Positions 1 to 12,225 of a DNA stretch of 64,000 bases are shown one piece after another. The stretch comes from Saururus chinensis (lineage: Eukaryota; Streptophyta; Magnoliopsida; Piperales; Saururaceae). The translations under genes were made by a program, and so were the position numbers. The notes under the pieces were generated by a model, which worked only from the letters and a program-made list of their open reading frames with translations, had not been told where the DNA came from and did no database searches. The first letter of the stretch is position 1; each line of letters begins with the position of its first letter. The stretch is taken from contig CP141146.1 in the NCBI GenBank assembly GCA_035235625.1, positions 39,911,709 to 39,975,708 of the forward strand. Reading direction: 5' to 3'.

Positions 1-1299
1 AGGTTTAGATGGTTTAACAATACCCACATTAATATAGTAATTTTACTAATTTACCTTCAAGGGTTAATTGCGGGTTAATAAACGGCGTGAGAACGCATTT
101 GTTCCTTTGCAAACATGTGACCTAATTTAATTATTGTAGACTATGTTTTGACTATTTTGGAACCTTGAGCCATACAGTCTTAGGTTCCTTAAAGATTTAA
201 CTAAAAAGTCTGTAAATACTTTTTTTCCATAGTTGAGGAATGGTGGAGATTGCGATATGCTTTCTTCATTATCACCATGGTTTGGGTATTGACTAATAGA
301 AGTCTTTACCGTAGGTCTTTCTAAGACTATATAGTGCGTATGAAAAACAGAGTTGCATGAGCATCATAGAAGTCTTGTATTTTTTGTCAATCTATGTCCA
401 TAAGCATAGTTGAGATTTATTTCTCCATATTCATTACAGGCTATTGAGAACTCTGAGGATTTTGGTCAAGGTGTTATTAAGCAGTCTACTCTAAGGCTGG
501 AGTCTGGCATTCATGGATTTTGCATAGATTAATCTTTGCATCAGTTTTAATTATATGAGTGGTTTAGTCTTTGATATTGAGACTTTAATATCCCAAGACT
601 TTTAACACTGTGAGGACTGGTTGAGGGCTTGGTTGTAACAGAGCTAGATAAGGATAGAATAATTATCAATGGCTTATGAATAATAATTAAAAACCAAAGA
701 TTAGTCCTTCAATGGGTTTTATAAACTTGTTTGATCCTATTGAGTATAAATGGGTATACTCATGCATCTCCGTGATGCAGGTATCCCAGAGAAGGAGTAA
801 CAGAGTAGCTGAATTTGTGAAGCGGGACCTCACTGCTTCAGAGTAGGATTTGTTTTATTTCATTAGATTGTAATAAGGCACGAGAGTTGTCATTTCATAC
901 TTTATTTGTTATTCTTAGTTGGTTAATAGATTTTGCACATGGGTGAGACTTGACTCTTTATTTAATAAATTTGATCAACTATTATTGTTAATCATGGTTT
1001 GATATTATTATTATGTTAGAAAATGACAATCATGGATTGGGTTTATTTTAGTCGTTGGTTTACAAGATTTGACTTGAGTAAAAAAAAATTTACTCAAAAT
1101 TTTCCACTACATTTACTTTCAAAATGTTATTTAGAAAACCCTAGTCGTGACACGAGGGGTCTGTTGGGCCATACCTGTGTAGAAGCCCCCTTCGATCAAG
1201 GGTCGGGGGCCAAGCCATAGGCGGCTATTGGATGTGAAGTCCAGTTGTTGGGTTTCCGTAGTCGTCTGCATGAAGAAGATGATTGCTCGATTGGGGATT
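1..1299. other. Repeat-derived non-coding DNA at window start
   Basis: No convincing gene is visible; the only open frames are short (about 60-95 codons) and overlap on both strands. The segment at 236-515 recurs in diverged form near 2630-2935, so the window probably opens inside a member of the LTR family found downstream. The rest (520-1300) shows no recognisable coding or structural signal. The origin is inferred from that one repeat match. Confidence 0.5.
236..515 (+). repeat. Diverged direct repeat, copy 1
   Basis: This block starts with TGGAGATTGCGATAT and shares runs such as TTTGGGTATTG, GTTGCATGAGCATCAT, TCAATCTATGTCCAT and CAGGCTATTGAGA with 2630-2935. By eye the two copies are roughly three quarters identical and collinear over about 300 bp, about 2.4 kb apart. 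Such spacing fits pieces of two related LTRs lying end to end. No coding potential is seen. Confidence 0.6.
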
Positions 1300-3824
1300 A
1301 AATCCCCGGTCTGGTTCAAAGAGAGAGAGAGAGAGTACAATAAGAAAAGGTCAATGAACCGAGTCCGGTTCAAGAGGGTATACATGTCCAAAAAAATTAT
1401 AAAAACTACCAATAGACCTTGAGAGGGCTTTGAGTGTCTTGACCAAGTTCTTGACTATAGGGAAAAATCTCAAAGGCTATAAAATAACTATTTTTCTCTT
1501 ATAGTTAAGTCATGGTTTATGACATCAAGGAGTACCCTTGAACTCAGTTATAGACCCAATGAATTTTATGAAAGCACTGAATAAAATGATAAAAATACCC
1601 CTATGAACATATCACCCATATTAATGTGAATAAAAGCGTGAGTCAATTTGATAGTAGAGCCTCTAGAAAGGTCTATGCTTGAAATCAATGGAAGGACAAT
1701 GAGATGACCAGAATGTCAAGGGAGAGTACTATAACCTAGGTAGTAGAATTACCCTAATGCCCTTAAGGGTAGTAACCCATTTTCTCTAAAACAAATACCG
1801 TAGCCCAAGGAGAGTTAGGGCACCCTATAATAATAAAGGTATTTAAATGGAAGAGGTGTGACCAGTAGGTGATATGAAGACCTTTACAATTCACAATGTC
1901 ACCATAAATAAGGGGAAGGACTCTCATTTTTAGGGTTTAAGGCAACATATTACAGTTGTGTACAACGTAGTGCATTGATCTATTAGGGTAGTATATATAT
2001 AACTTGCATGATGCAAATAAATTATTTACATTCTTGGATTTGAATTTGTCTAACCCTAGCCCTGCAAATTAGTGAAAGGGGCCTTCGTTTATTACTAATG
2101 GGCTTGAATCCTTTTAGTGTTGTCTGTTAAGACTTGTACAAACCATATCCTTTATCTTTACTTACACTAATGTATGCTTTTGATGTTGTTGTGTTAGTAG
2201 TATAATGGTAACTGAGATTAATGAAGATTAATTAAGAGAGATTGATTGACTTTGGATTGGGGTGGAGAATACCTAATCAAGATAAGGACTAAAATACCAT
2301 TAATGGGGTTTGGGACCGGTTCATGGAGTGAACAGGGCCTTAACATAGAAATTTACTTTGGTTAATTAACAAAGGGTAGTTATAGGAGTTTACCCTAGTC
2401 TTAAGCAGACTAATAGGGTTTGGGATGATTTCTGAGTCATAGCTCATTGGATGGGCTATTTTAAGCTAATTCACAATGTGATGATAATCCAATTGGTTCG
2501 GCAAATACATAACTGTATAAAATTAATAGATTCTAAATTTTGAATATTTTGGGAGTCATTGGTCGTATAGACCTTAGGCTTCTATGGATTACATTATTTA
2601 TGTCATTGAGGACATTTCTCCCAAAGTCAGGGAAAGTGGAGATTGTGATATTTGTACATTTTTTTCACATCCATGACGGTTTGGGTATTGGCCAAAGAGG
2701 TCTTTATCATATGTTTCTCATAGGTCTTCACAATATTATATAGTGTGTACGAAAAATGGAGTTGCATGAGCATCATGAAAAGATTATGTTTCTTATCAAT
2801 CTATGTCCATTGGCACAGTTGGGGTCCACTTCTTCAAATTCGTGGCAGGCTATTGAGAGCCTTGAAGATTTGGGTTAAACTGTTGTTTAAGCAGTCTTAC
2901 TCTAATGGTCGAGTTGGGTATTCAGGGATTTCTTCGTGAGCCGAGTTTTCTTTGGGTGGATGTATATTTATATTGTGTTTTTATTTCCATGCACTACGAT
3001 TGTAGTGTATTGACCTTCATCGAGAGTTATATTTTGTTAAACCTAGAGTTAGTTCAGAACAATGAAAGGTGGTTAGTATGATGTGTTATTTTAGTTGACA
3101 TATGATGTGTCTGTATGCCCAAGGGATTAGACAAGGTTGTTAATTATTGAACATGGGTTGTGAGATAATTAATGATATTGCTTGCTATTAATGTTAATTA
3201 GAATAAGTGAAATGATTGAAGGACTTGCATAAAATGTAGGTTGGTTGAAAACACTTAAGTATTCATGTTTGATGGCATACTTCTTGAGATACTTTAGTTT
3301 ATAAGCAGAATTACGTCTAGATCCAAGCTTATTGGAACTAACATTAGAGATGTCTGATGAGAGCGTAGGCAACTAACATCTTGGTGATGTTGGCCTGGTC
3401 TGTAAAATATTAATTAATTATTTTATTCTTTTGGAAACTCTTCTCTTGTGGGTGTAAGGATTCCAATGTTGTTTGGTTGGTTAAACATTCTTCAGGCAGG
3501 GACTAGTATGTTCAGAATAGACAAACATGGAATAGAGTTCCTTGTTTTTGCATTTCTAGTAAGACATTGTATTTTTGGCGTGAAAGCTAACTTGATTATT
3601 TATTTTCAAACTGAAGATAAACTTGTACTTAGATGGATAGCCTACTCCTTATATATTTTTTAGACATGTAATAATATCATATAATTTGATATTCATATAT
3701 GTGAATATTAGTTATCATGACCTGGATATATAACTAAATAGTTTATTTTACATAAAGAAAAAAAATCTTTGCGACTTACCGTTTGTGCTATTTAAAAAGG
3801 GTTTTAAAATTATGGGTCATGATA
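1300..3824 (+). mobile_element. 3' part of an LTR (copy B of the long-LTR family)
   Basis: Read on the plus strand, this stretch is collinear with the intact LTR at 23795-27130. The block near 1355-1660 matches 24975-25500, 2230-2500 matches 25850-26100, and 3150-3824 matches 26440-27130, down to the ending TTTAAAA..GGGTCATGATA, which corresponds to GGGTCGTGACA in the intact copy. The terminal CA has become TA, and no primer-binding site follows, so no 5' LTR/internal junction is present here. The 5' half of the LTR is missing or lies left of the window. No protein is encoded. Confidence 0.6.
2630..2935 (+). repeat. Diverged direct repeat, copy 2
   Basis: This is the partner of the block at 236-515. 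It lies inside LTR copy B, where the intact LTR at 23795-27130 carries a different sequence, so it may be a variable cassette of this LTR family or an older insertion. It has no coding signal. Confidence 0.55.
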
Positions 3825-4974
3825 GGAAATTCATGAGTCACTCCCTCCATCTTGAGCCTCCCAAAAACCATGAGTCATTCTTCTATCTTTAGTCTCCTCT
3901 ACGTGGCTAAATAGACTCACTTTTTGAGTCAACATAGACACTAGACCCATAGTCCTTGAGTGTCAAGTGTTGTATAGAATATTCTTTAGTTTATAAATAC
4001 ATACAAAATTACATGTATTTATGAAGCGATCAATTGGTTGATTGTAGGAATTGCCAATTAAACACAAACACTAGAACTTATTATAGCCCTATTTAAAGAG
4101 AGAGGGATGACAAATTTGCATAGAGAGGATTATTTTCCTTGACAAAATTGAAGATGTAGAGTGCTTTAGTTTGAGAGAAAAAATTCATGAACCTTTGAGA
4201 TTTTGAGAGATTTATGAAAAGAAAGGTAAGAGAGCATAATTCATAATTGTTCTATGAACTGAGTTGATAAAATTTTGAGTTGAGTGACTACACATATCAT
4301 AAAAAGAATCATCACACACCAAATTGAGTTGGAGGTTGAATTTTGAATATGGAGATGATGTAAATTAAGATGGACTTTAATTAAAGCTTCAATGGGAGAT
4401 TTTGATAGACATGGAGACCAAGAGGAAGTTTGCAAGTACAAAAAGAACTTTGGTAGCCAAGAGAAGTTTAAACAAGCATTTCTAGTAGTTAGTAGTTAGT
4501 AGTGTTTGAGTCTTTGTAAGTTCTATTTCTTCTTAGTGCATTGTTAATTGGTAGATGATTAGTTGCATGGTTTTTCTTGGGGTGCATTTTGTCACACTCC
4601 TGTCATGCCCCTTGACCTGAACCTGACCAAGAAGGAATGATAAGGGTGTGATGAGATGAATTTTAACCCACTGGGCTAGATTGAAGTACACAGTACTTAC
4701 TTTGTGCAAAACTAATTACCGAAAAAGAAAAGAAATTAAATGAAACTATCAAGTATAGCTATATGCATTTTCACACCCACATATAAGTTCGCAAAAACAT
4801 AAAGAGTCTTACCTTCTCCATAAGAAACAAACAAGCTAATGTTATCAAAATGAGAGGCTCTCCTACAACATAGTCAAGTCTCATAGTCAACTAAAGACTA
4901 TCCCAACATATTGAATTATCCTCACTCTGTGTGTATCTAATTCCCTTCATGCTCATAAGACAAATCATCCTTGG
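3825..4974. other. No gene; repeat-flanking AT-rich DNA
   Basis: Between two LTR fragments I see no sustained open frame, no splice-delimited exon and no RNA gene. A short sequence GTAGTTAGTAGTTAGTAGT near 4487-4501 is a small tandem repeat. TGTCATGCCCCTTGACC near 4601 resembles the start of some plant LTRs, but no matching end was found, so it is not called. Confidence 0.5.
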
Positions 4975-5770
4975 TGTAACGTCCCTGATTTTTATGTCAT
5001 TTTTTACTTGTATTTTCTATAGGGAAATTTGACGCTTTGGTGTATTTGTTATTGTATTTGACCTTGATATTCATAACCATAGAGATGGGAGTGGTGCTTA
5101 GACTTTCGGCATGAAAACAAGAGGAAAAAGAAAGAAAAAAGAAAGAGAAAAAAAACTGGAGGTGCGCCTGAGCCGCTGCGGAACAAGGAGGAAGCCCCTT
5201 CCTCTGTGAGGTTGGAGGCGGTGCCACCAATGGCCACCGACTTCTGTTAGGCTGACCTTGACCTGGCACCGCCGCCACCCCTGCTTGGCCCCACTGACTG
5301 TCTGCCCCGTTCTCTCCTCTTTTCTAGTTTTGGCCCTGCGAACCCACCCCCCATCCTTTGCCCAATCCGCCACCGCCTCCATGGCTCAGCCTTGGCCAAG
5401 ATGGTGTCTGAGCATCACTGTCCAAACCTCCCCGCCCTCCTCCGCCAGCAAGAAGTAAGAGCTAGACACCCCTCCTTTTTTCATTTTTTTCTTTTTTCTA
5501 CATTATTACTAGAGGCAGCGCCCCCAATCATTGGCCTTATGCTTGCCTAGCCCAGGCAATGACAAAGTCACTGTCCCGACCTAGATCTCCACCTCCCTCG
5601 ACCCGTTACCTCCTTCCTCCCTATCTCGATCTGTACAAATCTTCGCTCTCCCCTTGTTTCTCTAGTGATGTCCATCCTCTGTCGTCCCAAGGTTCGGCGA
5701 CTGCTGGATTGCCACCGTCTTCCAGGTTCAACCCTCGGCCTCAATACAACCGTTCGAAGGATTATTAATT
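4975..5770 (+). mobile_element. 5' part of a related LTR with GC-rich island
   Basis: TGTAACGTCCCTGATTTT at 4975 resembles the LTR start at 23795 (TGTAATATCCCTAATTTT), and both carry GTATTTGACC about 80 bases further on. A GC-rich island follows (about 5160-5750), like the islands in the LTRs at 24420-24950 and 7870-8280. The short open frames in this island on both strands are low-complexity (Pro/Ser/Arg-rich) and look like composition artefacts. The remaining 3' half of the LTR is not seen next to it. Confidence 0.45.
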
Positions 5771-6552
5771 AAGAAATCATCTACATATGATGAATTTGAG
5801 ATGCAAGTAGCTAGCAAGGCTAGGTGGGATTGAAGAAGATGGAAAATCACAATAAAATGTGATATTCCAACATATGGATCGAATTCGAGATAAATATGTA
5901 TTAATAAAGATGCATCAATGAGTTTTATGTTTGACCTCTCGCTTCACATAATTTGTTTCGACTTATTTTTCGAAAAAGAGGCCCGAGTGCCTAGTTAAAA
6001 GCGAAGTAGTTCACATAAGAGCTCACATAGGAGGTCTCACAGGAGCTCACACAAGAGCTCTGAAAGAAATGTGAACAATGAAAGACATATGCAAATGCCG
6101 ATGGACGATGAAGAAGAAAGAATTTTATCTATGATAATAGCTTCAAATAAACGTCATAGGTTGTTTACCCCTATTTACGAAGGAAGTGAACCTAATTGGA
6201 GGTAAGGTTTATTAAGTTGTGAATCCTTTTTGAATCTTATAATTATCAATGAAATATAGGGCGCTAATTTTTGAATTTTGTGTGTAATATGGAAGGTACA
6301 CAATGCATGCACATAAGCCATTTAGCTTTCAAATGTCTCAAGGCAGTGCATGGTATGGAACTAAAAGTTCGATGGGCATTCATTACCCTTACACAGGTGT
6401 TGGTCATACCAATACTGGACTATCTAATCAAAGGTGAAATATATATTCATAAATAAATATAACATTTTTAAGCATATAAAATTTAATACATATGCAATGT
6501 TCATATGTAGGGGCACTTATGTCCACGATGAAGATATTTATGGAAATGAGGT
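5771..6552. other. Unassigned DNA left of the solo LTR
   Basis: This stretch includes short direct repeats of GAGCTCACA (about 6020-6060) and a 61-codon open frame at 6271-6456 that I do not recognise. The last ~60 bases read GATGAAGATATTTATGGAAATG, acidic when translated, and may join in sense with the MULE-like acidic frame that resumes at 8951 beyond the solo LTR. That join is an inference. Confidence 0.35.
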
Positions 6553-8950
6553 TGTTACAACCTGGAGTTTCAAAACCCTTTTTAAATAAATTACATGCTA
6601 TAAATCACAACAAATTTTTTTCTTAAACACAAAACAAATCATCCGATTAAATATCCAGGTCGTGATAACTAGGACTCACAAATATGAATATCAAAACATA
6701 TGATATAATTACACGTATTAAATTTCATAAATAGCAGGTTAACCCTCTAAGTACAAGTCTGTCATCTTTCCGAAAATAAATAGCCAAGTAAAGTTGGCTC
6801 TCATGCCAGTAATTATAATAACTTACAAGATTACAGAAGTAAGAAACTAGATCCCACTAGAGCAATGTCGGCCCCAAATGCCCACCAACGTCCTAATCTC
6901 ACAACATCCTCATCTAAAGAACCTGCAACTAAAGAAGGCTAAACAACAACCAAACATCTCCTCCCCTTGGAAGAGCGTTTCAGAAGAATAAAAGTAAAAT
7001 TTAATATTTTTTTGGATCAGGCCAACATCACCCGATGTTAGTTGCCTATGTACTCATTAGACAATATTTTTAATATTTCCAAGAAGATCGGATCTAAATG
7101 TAGTTCTGCCTAAAAACTATACTATTCTAAGAAGCATAGCACCACATGTGCAATGCTTAAGTATTTTCAAGCAACCTACATTTTATGTAAGTCCTTTAAT
7201 CGTTCCACTTGTTTTAATTAAACAAGCAATATCAAACAATGTTATTAATTATCTCTCAAGCCATTGTTCGATAATTAATATCCCCGACTAAACCCAATAA
7301 TAGATAGACTCATTAGATGTCAACCTAAGTGACAAATGACAAACTTACCATAGACCACCCTCAAAGGTAAATCCATAACGAAACACCCTGGAATCCACTA
7401 GGCCCCTAGAATCCACCAGGAAGTACCATCACCCCTCCTAGCCCACGAAGGACTTGACCGGAGTGGAAGGGCATGACCACAACTGCACCTGAACAAAAGT
7501 GGTGGGAAAAGCCAACTAAGCAAGATGTCAACTAATCCAATTGCGTGTACACTAAAAGATCCTCAATAGATTTATGGTGAGCCCGGCTCAGGCAAAGCTC
7601 CCTCCAATGGGGAGGTGCAACTACATAGTCAAATCAGCAGCTCCTTGATAAAGCTAAAATTCAGAAAACCATTCTGAACCCTATCTCGCTTATCTATAAG
7701 CTAAGATTTTGAATGACTATCCCAAACCCTGTTAGTCCCTTCTATACTAGGGTTTAAAACTCGAAACTACCGTCGATTCATCAACCAAGGCAAATCATGA
7801 GGTCAAAGGCTTTGTTCACTATATGACCTAGTCCTAGACCCCTCTGAGGTATTTTAGTCTTTATCTTCATCCGGCTAGAGGTGTATTCGCCTCTAGCGGT
7901 GCCACCACTTTTTGCCATGGCCGGGCGGTAGGCTGGGGTCCACCGGATTGCCGCTAGGCGGCTATCACAATGGGCATAGCCCCCGCCGCCGCCCGGTGGC
8001 TGAAAGGGGCCAAAGTCGCACTATTTTTTATTTTTTATTTTTACTGTTGCTGCCGCAACGGCTAAGGCCAGTGCAGCCTTAGTTGTCGCGGCCAAGGCTA
8101 GTAGGGCCTAGGCCAGCATGGCTAAGGGTTGTGCGGTGCCCCTTTTTTTTAAACGACAGGCCGCCTGCACAACGACAGGCGAATCTGCCGCCGCTAAGGC
8201 CGCCGGAGCCAATGCAACTGTGGTCAAAGCTACGGCCGCCGCAACCAGAGCTAGAGCTACCACGTGGCTCATGTTAGACCATTGTTCCGGCGACCAGAAA
8301 AATCAAAGTACTGTTCATGTAATTACATGAACAATATTTGCAAAAAAATTGGCAGAAATCTGTATAATTTTCATATAAATCAGTTAACAAATCCATAATA
8401 ATCGCAACCTGAAATCCTACCTCCATTGCCGAGTTGATGTCGATCCACCGCCGCTAATGCCTCCTCGGAGTCTCGCCGAAAAATTCTAATGACCGCTCCT
8501 ATTCATTCGCTTAACAATCCACCCAAAATTCCCCCAAAAAGCCCTAATTATTTCTTTTTATAGGCATGAGATTAGGGCTCCTAATCCCATGAAAAATTGG
8601 GCCAAAATCTCAATTTAGCAACCAAATTGGGCCCCAAAAACACAATTTTGAAATACTAATTGATTGGGCCCATATAATGACTTAAACAGATAATTTGTGC
8701 GTCCAATTCTAGTAAACGGGCTTTATACAATATGTTTTACTTTGAATAGTCGTATCTTCCTCATCTGAACTCCAATTTGTGCGTTCTTGGTGGTGCTTCG
8801 AAGCTCTGTCCGTGTACTTTCTAATAGAAATGGTTTCAGCCACAAATTCTATTTAGGGAGGAAGTTAATATACTAAGAATGTCAATAGATCAAATACCCT
8901 ATTTTCCACGTATTTAATTTTCAAAACCTAGGAAAATTAGGGATATTACA
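6553..8950 (-). mobile_element. Solo LTR of the long-LTR family, reversed
   Basis: Read on the minus strand, it starts TGTAATATCCCTAATTTTCC at 8950 and ends CCAGGTTGTAACA at 6553, matching the start and end of the LTR at 23795-27130. At 2,398 bp it is ~0.94 kb shorter. The missing part corresponds to about 24950-25875 of the intact copy; since copy B retains that part, it looks like a deletion here. No internal region, primer site or partner LTR adjoins it, hence solo LTR. The flanking pentamers GAGGT and AAGGC match at only 3 of 5 positions, a possibly decayed target duplication. It splits a MULE-like relic. Confidence 0.65.
8554..8564 (-). promoter_or_regulatory. LTR TATA box (minus strand)
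   Basis: On the minus strand the sequence reads CCTATAAAAAG about 390 bases from the LTR start. The same element (CCTATAAAAG) sits at 24151-24160 at a matching position of the plus-strand LTR, after a shared block ATTAGGAGCCCTAATC. Conservation in two independent copies supports a real core promoter. Confidence 0.6.
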
Positions 8951-9778
8951 AAGGCTAATGAAGGTGAAGATAATATTGGCAAAGCAAGTGGAGAAGATTC
9001 TGACATGAACGAAGAAGGGGTCAGAGGTGAAGAAAGCGCTTAATAGATGGTTGACGGCGAGGGGGATGATGCGGCAGATAATGCAATTGCCACAAATGAT
9101 ATGAATGTGGATGATGAAGAGCAGGCATACTATGAAGGGGAGTCACTCTATGCACACATCACAGATGAGGAGATAGATGCGGAAGTTAATTCTACCATAG
9201 ATATGGACCAACAAAATGAAGATGAGTTATATGTTGGCCACATCTTTAAGAATAAAAAAATATTTCTTACAACCTTGGAGGAGTTTTCCATTCAAAATCA
9301 TGTCGAATACGAGGTTGTATGAACAAATTTGTCAGAGTATATAGTGAAGTGCATTGATAGTAATTACCCTTAGAGAGTTCACGGCTCAATAAAAAGGGGT
9401 TGAGGGTACTTTAAATTGAAGACATATAGAGTTGACCACACAGTCAGAATGCCCAGCTGAACATAGATAATAGGCAGTACAATGCCTCCTTTATTTCAAA
9501 GGTCATAATGCCTGTTATCCAAGCCGAATTAACTCTCACACTAAGTGATTTTATTTAAAGAATGAAGGAGAAGTTTCATGTTGACATATCTTATAAGAAA
9601 ACATGGGCAGAAAGGAACATGGAGATTAAGGCTATTTATAGGGATTGAGTGGAATCATATAAATTGTTGCCAATGTACCTCAGGGCAGTGCAAGAAGCGA
9701 ATCTGAGCACCTACTACTGCTTAGAGGATGATGAAGTACCTCATCCTAATAGTGGCATGTGTAGGAGATTTAAGTGGT
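8951..9778 (+). pseudogene. MULE-type transposase N-terminal relic
   Basis: An acidic, Asp/Glu-rich frame (9047-9322) runs into HIFKNKKIF..LEEFSIQNHVEYEVV, the form of the N-terminal MuDR DNA-binding region (canonically HVFKNKKEF..). After several stops and frameshifts, ISYKKTWAERN and then YKLLPMYLRAVQEANLSTYY and FKWLFWAFG follow, matching the pre-catalytic part of plant MULE transposases. The catalytic DDE core and SWIM zinc finger are absent; the relic stops where the large gypsy LTR begins. At least eight in-frame stops make it non-functional. A solo LTR (6553-8950) interrupts its upstream part. Confidence 0.65.
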
Positions 9779-11101
9779 TGTTTTGGGCATTTGGTTCCTA
9801 TGCAGAAGTCAAGAGAATGGATCGGATCATCCTTCCTTGCAAGGGATAGAGAAGAAATTTTTTTTATGTGGGACGACATTCTCTTGATTAATCAAGACTA
9901 CTCTTTACATTTTAGAGTGAGTAGTGGTGATTAATCAATTTTTAAAACCCTTTGATTAGTTGGCAAAAATGAAAGAAACAACTTAGAATTCATTAAAATA
10001 AGAAAAGAGAATTGCCAGGAAAAGTGGCTGCAACTTTAAGATGAGAGCTCCCCTTGCACAAGTTCTTCTTCCTTGTGTTCTTCTATTTGTCTTCCGATTC
10101 CTTGAACTTCTTCAACTTTCAAAAGGTCGAGGCTTTTTAGGATTTAGATTTTATTTTGTGTGTGATGGACTTTTTGATTTCTTTTTGGAGGTTTTATAGA
10201 CTAGAAAGCTAAAAGCCCCGCCTTATAAAAATAAAGGGGTATTTATAGGATGGGGGTTGTATGATTAAGTAAGTAGTGGGGGTGAGTTAGAAGGGTAGTT
10301 CACGGGAAGTGAAGAGTGGGTTAGTGGGATGTGAGAAAGTGGGTCAGTGGGAGTTGGAGAATGGGTTAGTGGGATGGTTGGTAAGAACTGAATTGATTAA
10401 TGGAGAGTGAATTAGTGGGAAGTGGAGAGTGTGAGAGAAGTCTGGGCATCATACATTTAATTTGGTCTTCTCAATCTCCATATGGGGCCCATGGGATTTT
10501 TCACATAAATTTTTTTCTTCGAACTTTGAGTTTCTTTGAAACTTAACTTTTTTGTGTTTTCAGCCATTTTGGTCTTTTATGGCCTTTTTTTTTTACAAAA
10601 CTTATCGTGGGATCTACGAGTGTTACTAAGCCTTTTGGTTTTATGGCTATTTTGGTGTGAGATTTATGAGGTCTCACACAACACTTTGCTATTCAGATTT
10701 TTTTATTTTAATGTGGCTATGTGAAGCTTATAAAGCCTCTCTTAGCCATTTTGAATTTTATAGCTAACTTTGAGTGTAAGGAGACCTCATGACGTCCTCG
10801 TATAATAATTTTTTGCTAAAAGCTTTAGTCCATTCCCACGCGTGTAGGATTAGATTTTGCTTCTTTTTTTTATTTTGTTTATTTTGAAGATTTGGTTTCA
10901 GTCAGAGCTAGTCAAGCTCCAAAATCTTGACCTTTAAATTTTGATTTTTTTAGTACATTCCTACGTGTGTAGCATTAGAAATTTTTTTGATTTGGATTTA
11001 TCCACTTTTGAGACTTTGTCCATTTTAAAATTTTGGTCTTATCCAGAGCTAGTTAAGCTCCAAACTCTTTGTATTTGAATTTGAATTTTTTTATGTCAAC
11101 A
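9779..11101 (-). repeat. 3' LTR of the Tat-like element
   Basis: Nearly the whole segment aligns without large gaps to 33195-34567; shared landmarks are GTCAAGAGAATGG, TTGATTAATCAAGACTACTCTTTACA and AACTTATCGTGGGATCTACGAG. The right edge ...TTATGTCAACA is clear. The left edge is not: strong similarity begins at 9807, and weaker similarity reaches TGTTTTGGG at 9779, but this overlaps bases that also read as MULE transposase (FWAFG). The small insertion/deletion differences between the LTRs suggest an old insertion. Confidence 0.75.
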
Positions 11102-11130
11102 AACAGCCCCTCCAAGGGGTGACAGTGGAG
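11102..11130 (-). promoter_or_regulatory. Polypurine tract next to 3' LTR
   Basis: On the minus strand the bases just before the LTR start read CCTTGGAGGGGCTGTT, followed by TGTTGACATAAAA. A G-rich tract immediately upstream of the 3' LTR is the expected plus-strand primer for reverse transcription, and it fixes the orientation of the element as minus. Confidence 0.55.
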
Positions 11131-11178
11131 TGAAATTATAAATGGAACTGTCACCCATCGGAAAAAATTGTCAGAGCA

Positions 11179-11469
11179 ATGCCTGGTTTCCCATTAACTT
11201 CTTCTACCGGGTTGCCTACAATTCAAATTGCTTCGTATGGAACCCGTTTAAATTTTGATGGGAATTCTGATTTTATAATGGATAGAGCGGTGGAGATAAT
11301 AATGAGATCACACAAAGATGTCACTGAAGCTCATTAAAGGGACGAACCCCTTCCAAGTTTTATCTTTGCACAAGGATATCTCTTCTGCACCGAAGATTTA
11401 GACAATGGACATATCGTTTTTCTTGAAGATGTCAAGGAAGAGTTAATTAGAAAGGGAATTCTGCACTGA
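11179..11469 (+). pseudogene. Unrecognised small ORF beside the polypurine tract
   Basis: From ATG at 11179 a single frame runs 97 codons to TGA at 11467-11469, broken only by TAA at 11335-11337. The product begins MPGFPLTSSTGLPTIQIA and ends ..FLEDVKEELIRKGILH. The residues on both sides of the stop look like ordinary globular protein, not low-complexity sequence, so a single late nonsense change in a former ORF is plausible. It runs antisense to gag-pol, like the mobile-domain gene further right. I do not recognise the family. Confidence 0.4.
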
Positions 11470-12225
11470 TAGATTTCCTCCCCTCATTTCATCATTTTCA
11501 TTTTTTAATGTAATCTTCCCATATGAGATGATTTTTTTTAGGAAATATAATTTTTCTTCATAGGAATTTTTTTTGTAGTTGCAAAGTTCACACATGCCTT
11601 CAAATCTGCCGATCCAAACTCATAGGTACTTTAAACTAGTCAACATTGTAGAAAACCTTTTCTTCAAACTTGTCCTTCAAGCTCTTTTTTTTGTTGACTT
11701 TAAATTCCATCATCGGTAGGACTTGCTGCTATGAGAATTCAATCTCTTTGCATTGATTCGTGAGGATTTCTTTTTATTTATTTAGTTTTTTTTAATTTAG
11801 TTTTATTGAATAGAGAGGGCATCTAGTGCTTTATCATTTCCTCTGTCAACGCTCTGTTATCGTTGGATCAAAGGCAAAAATCATTAATATGCATTGCCAT
11901 TATTTATTTTTTTCATTATTTTTTTAATCAACGGTTTAATGTATACAGTTCAATTCTTATTAAGACGTAAGTCATATGCTTTATCTAACCGAGAGAATTA
12001 ACGATCCTCACACCGAACGATTCTATCTTAACTAGGAAATAAGCATGAAAATAAAATCTTTATCGATGAAAGATCTTCAACCACATTAAACTCTATCTGA
12101 TCTGAGAAATTCGACCTAAATTGATAGAAATCACTAGTTCGTCCTTGTTCTGACTCTTCAGTCGTTTATTAACTTAATTTCTCCCTTCTCACAAATTCGT
12201 TGCTCCTTTGAACTAAGAATTCTCT
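11470..12225. other. No gene seen (3' region of the Tat-like element)
   Basis: AT-rich sequence with homopolymer T runs and no open frame of interest on either strand. It is part of the long untranslated region between integrase and the 3' LTR of the minus-strand element, and lies upstream of a plus-strand TATA box. Confidence 0.5.

Noticed and set aside
4601..4700. TGTCATGCCCC as the start of another LTR
   Set aside because: No matching LTR end, primer site or second copy was found nearby.
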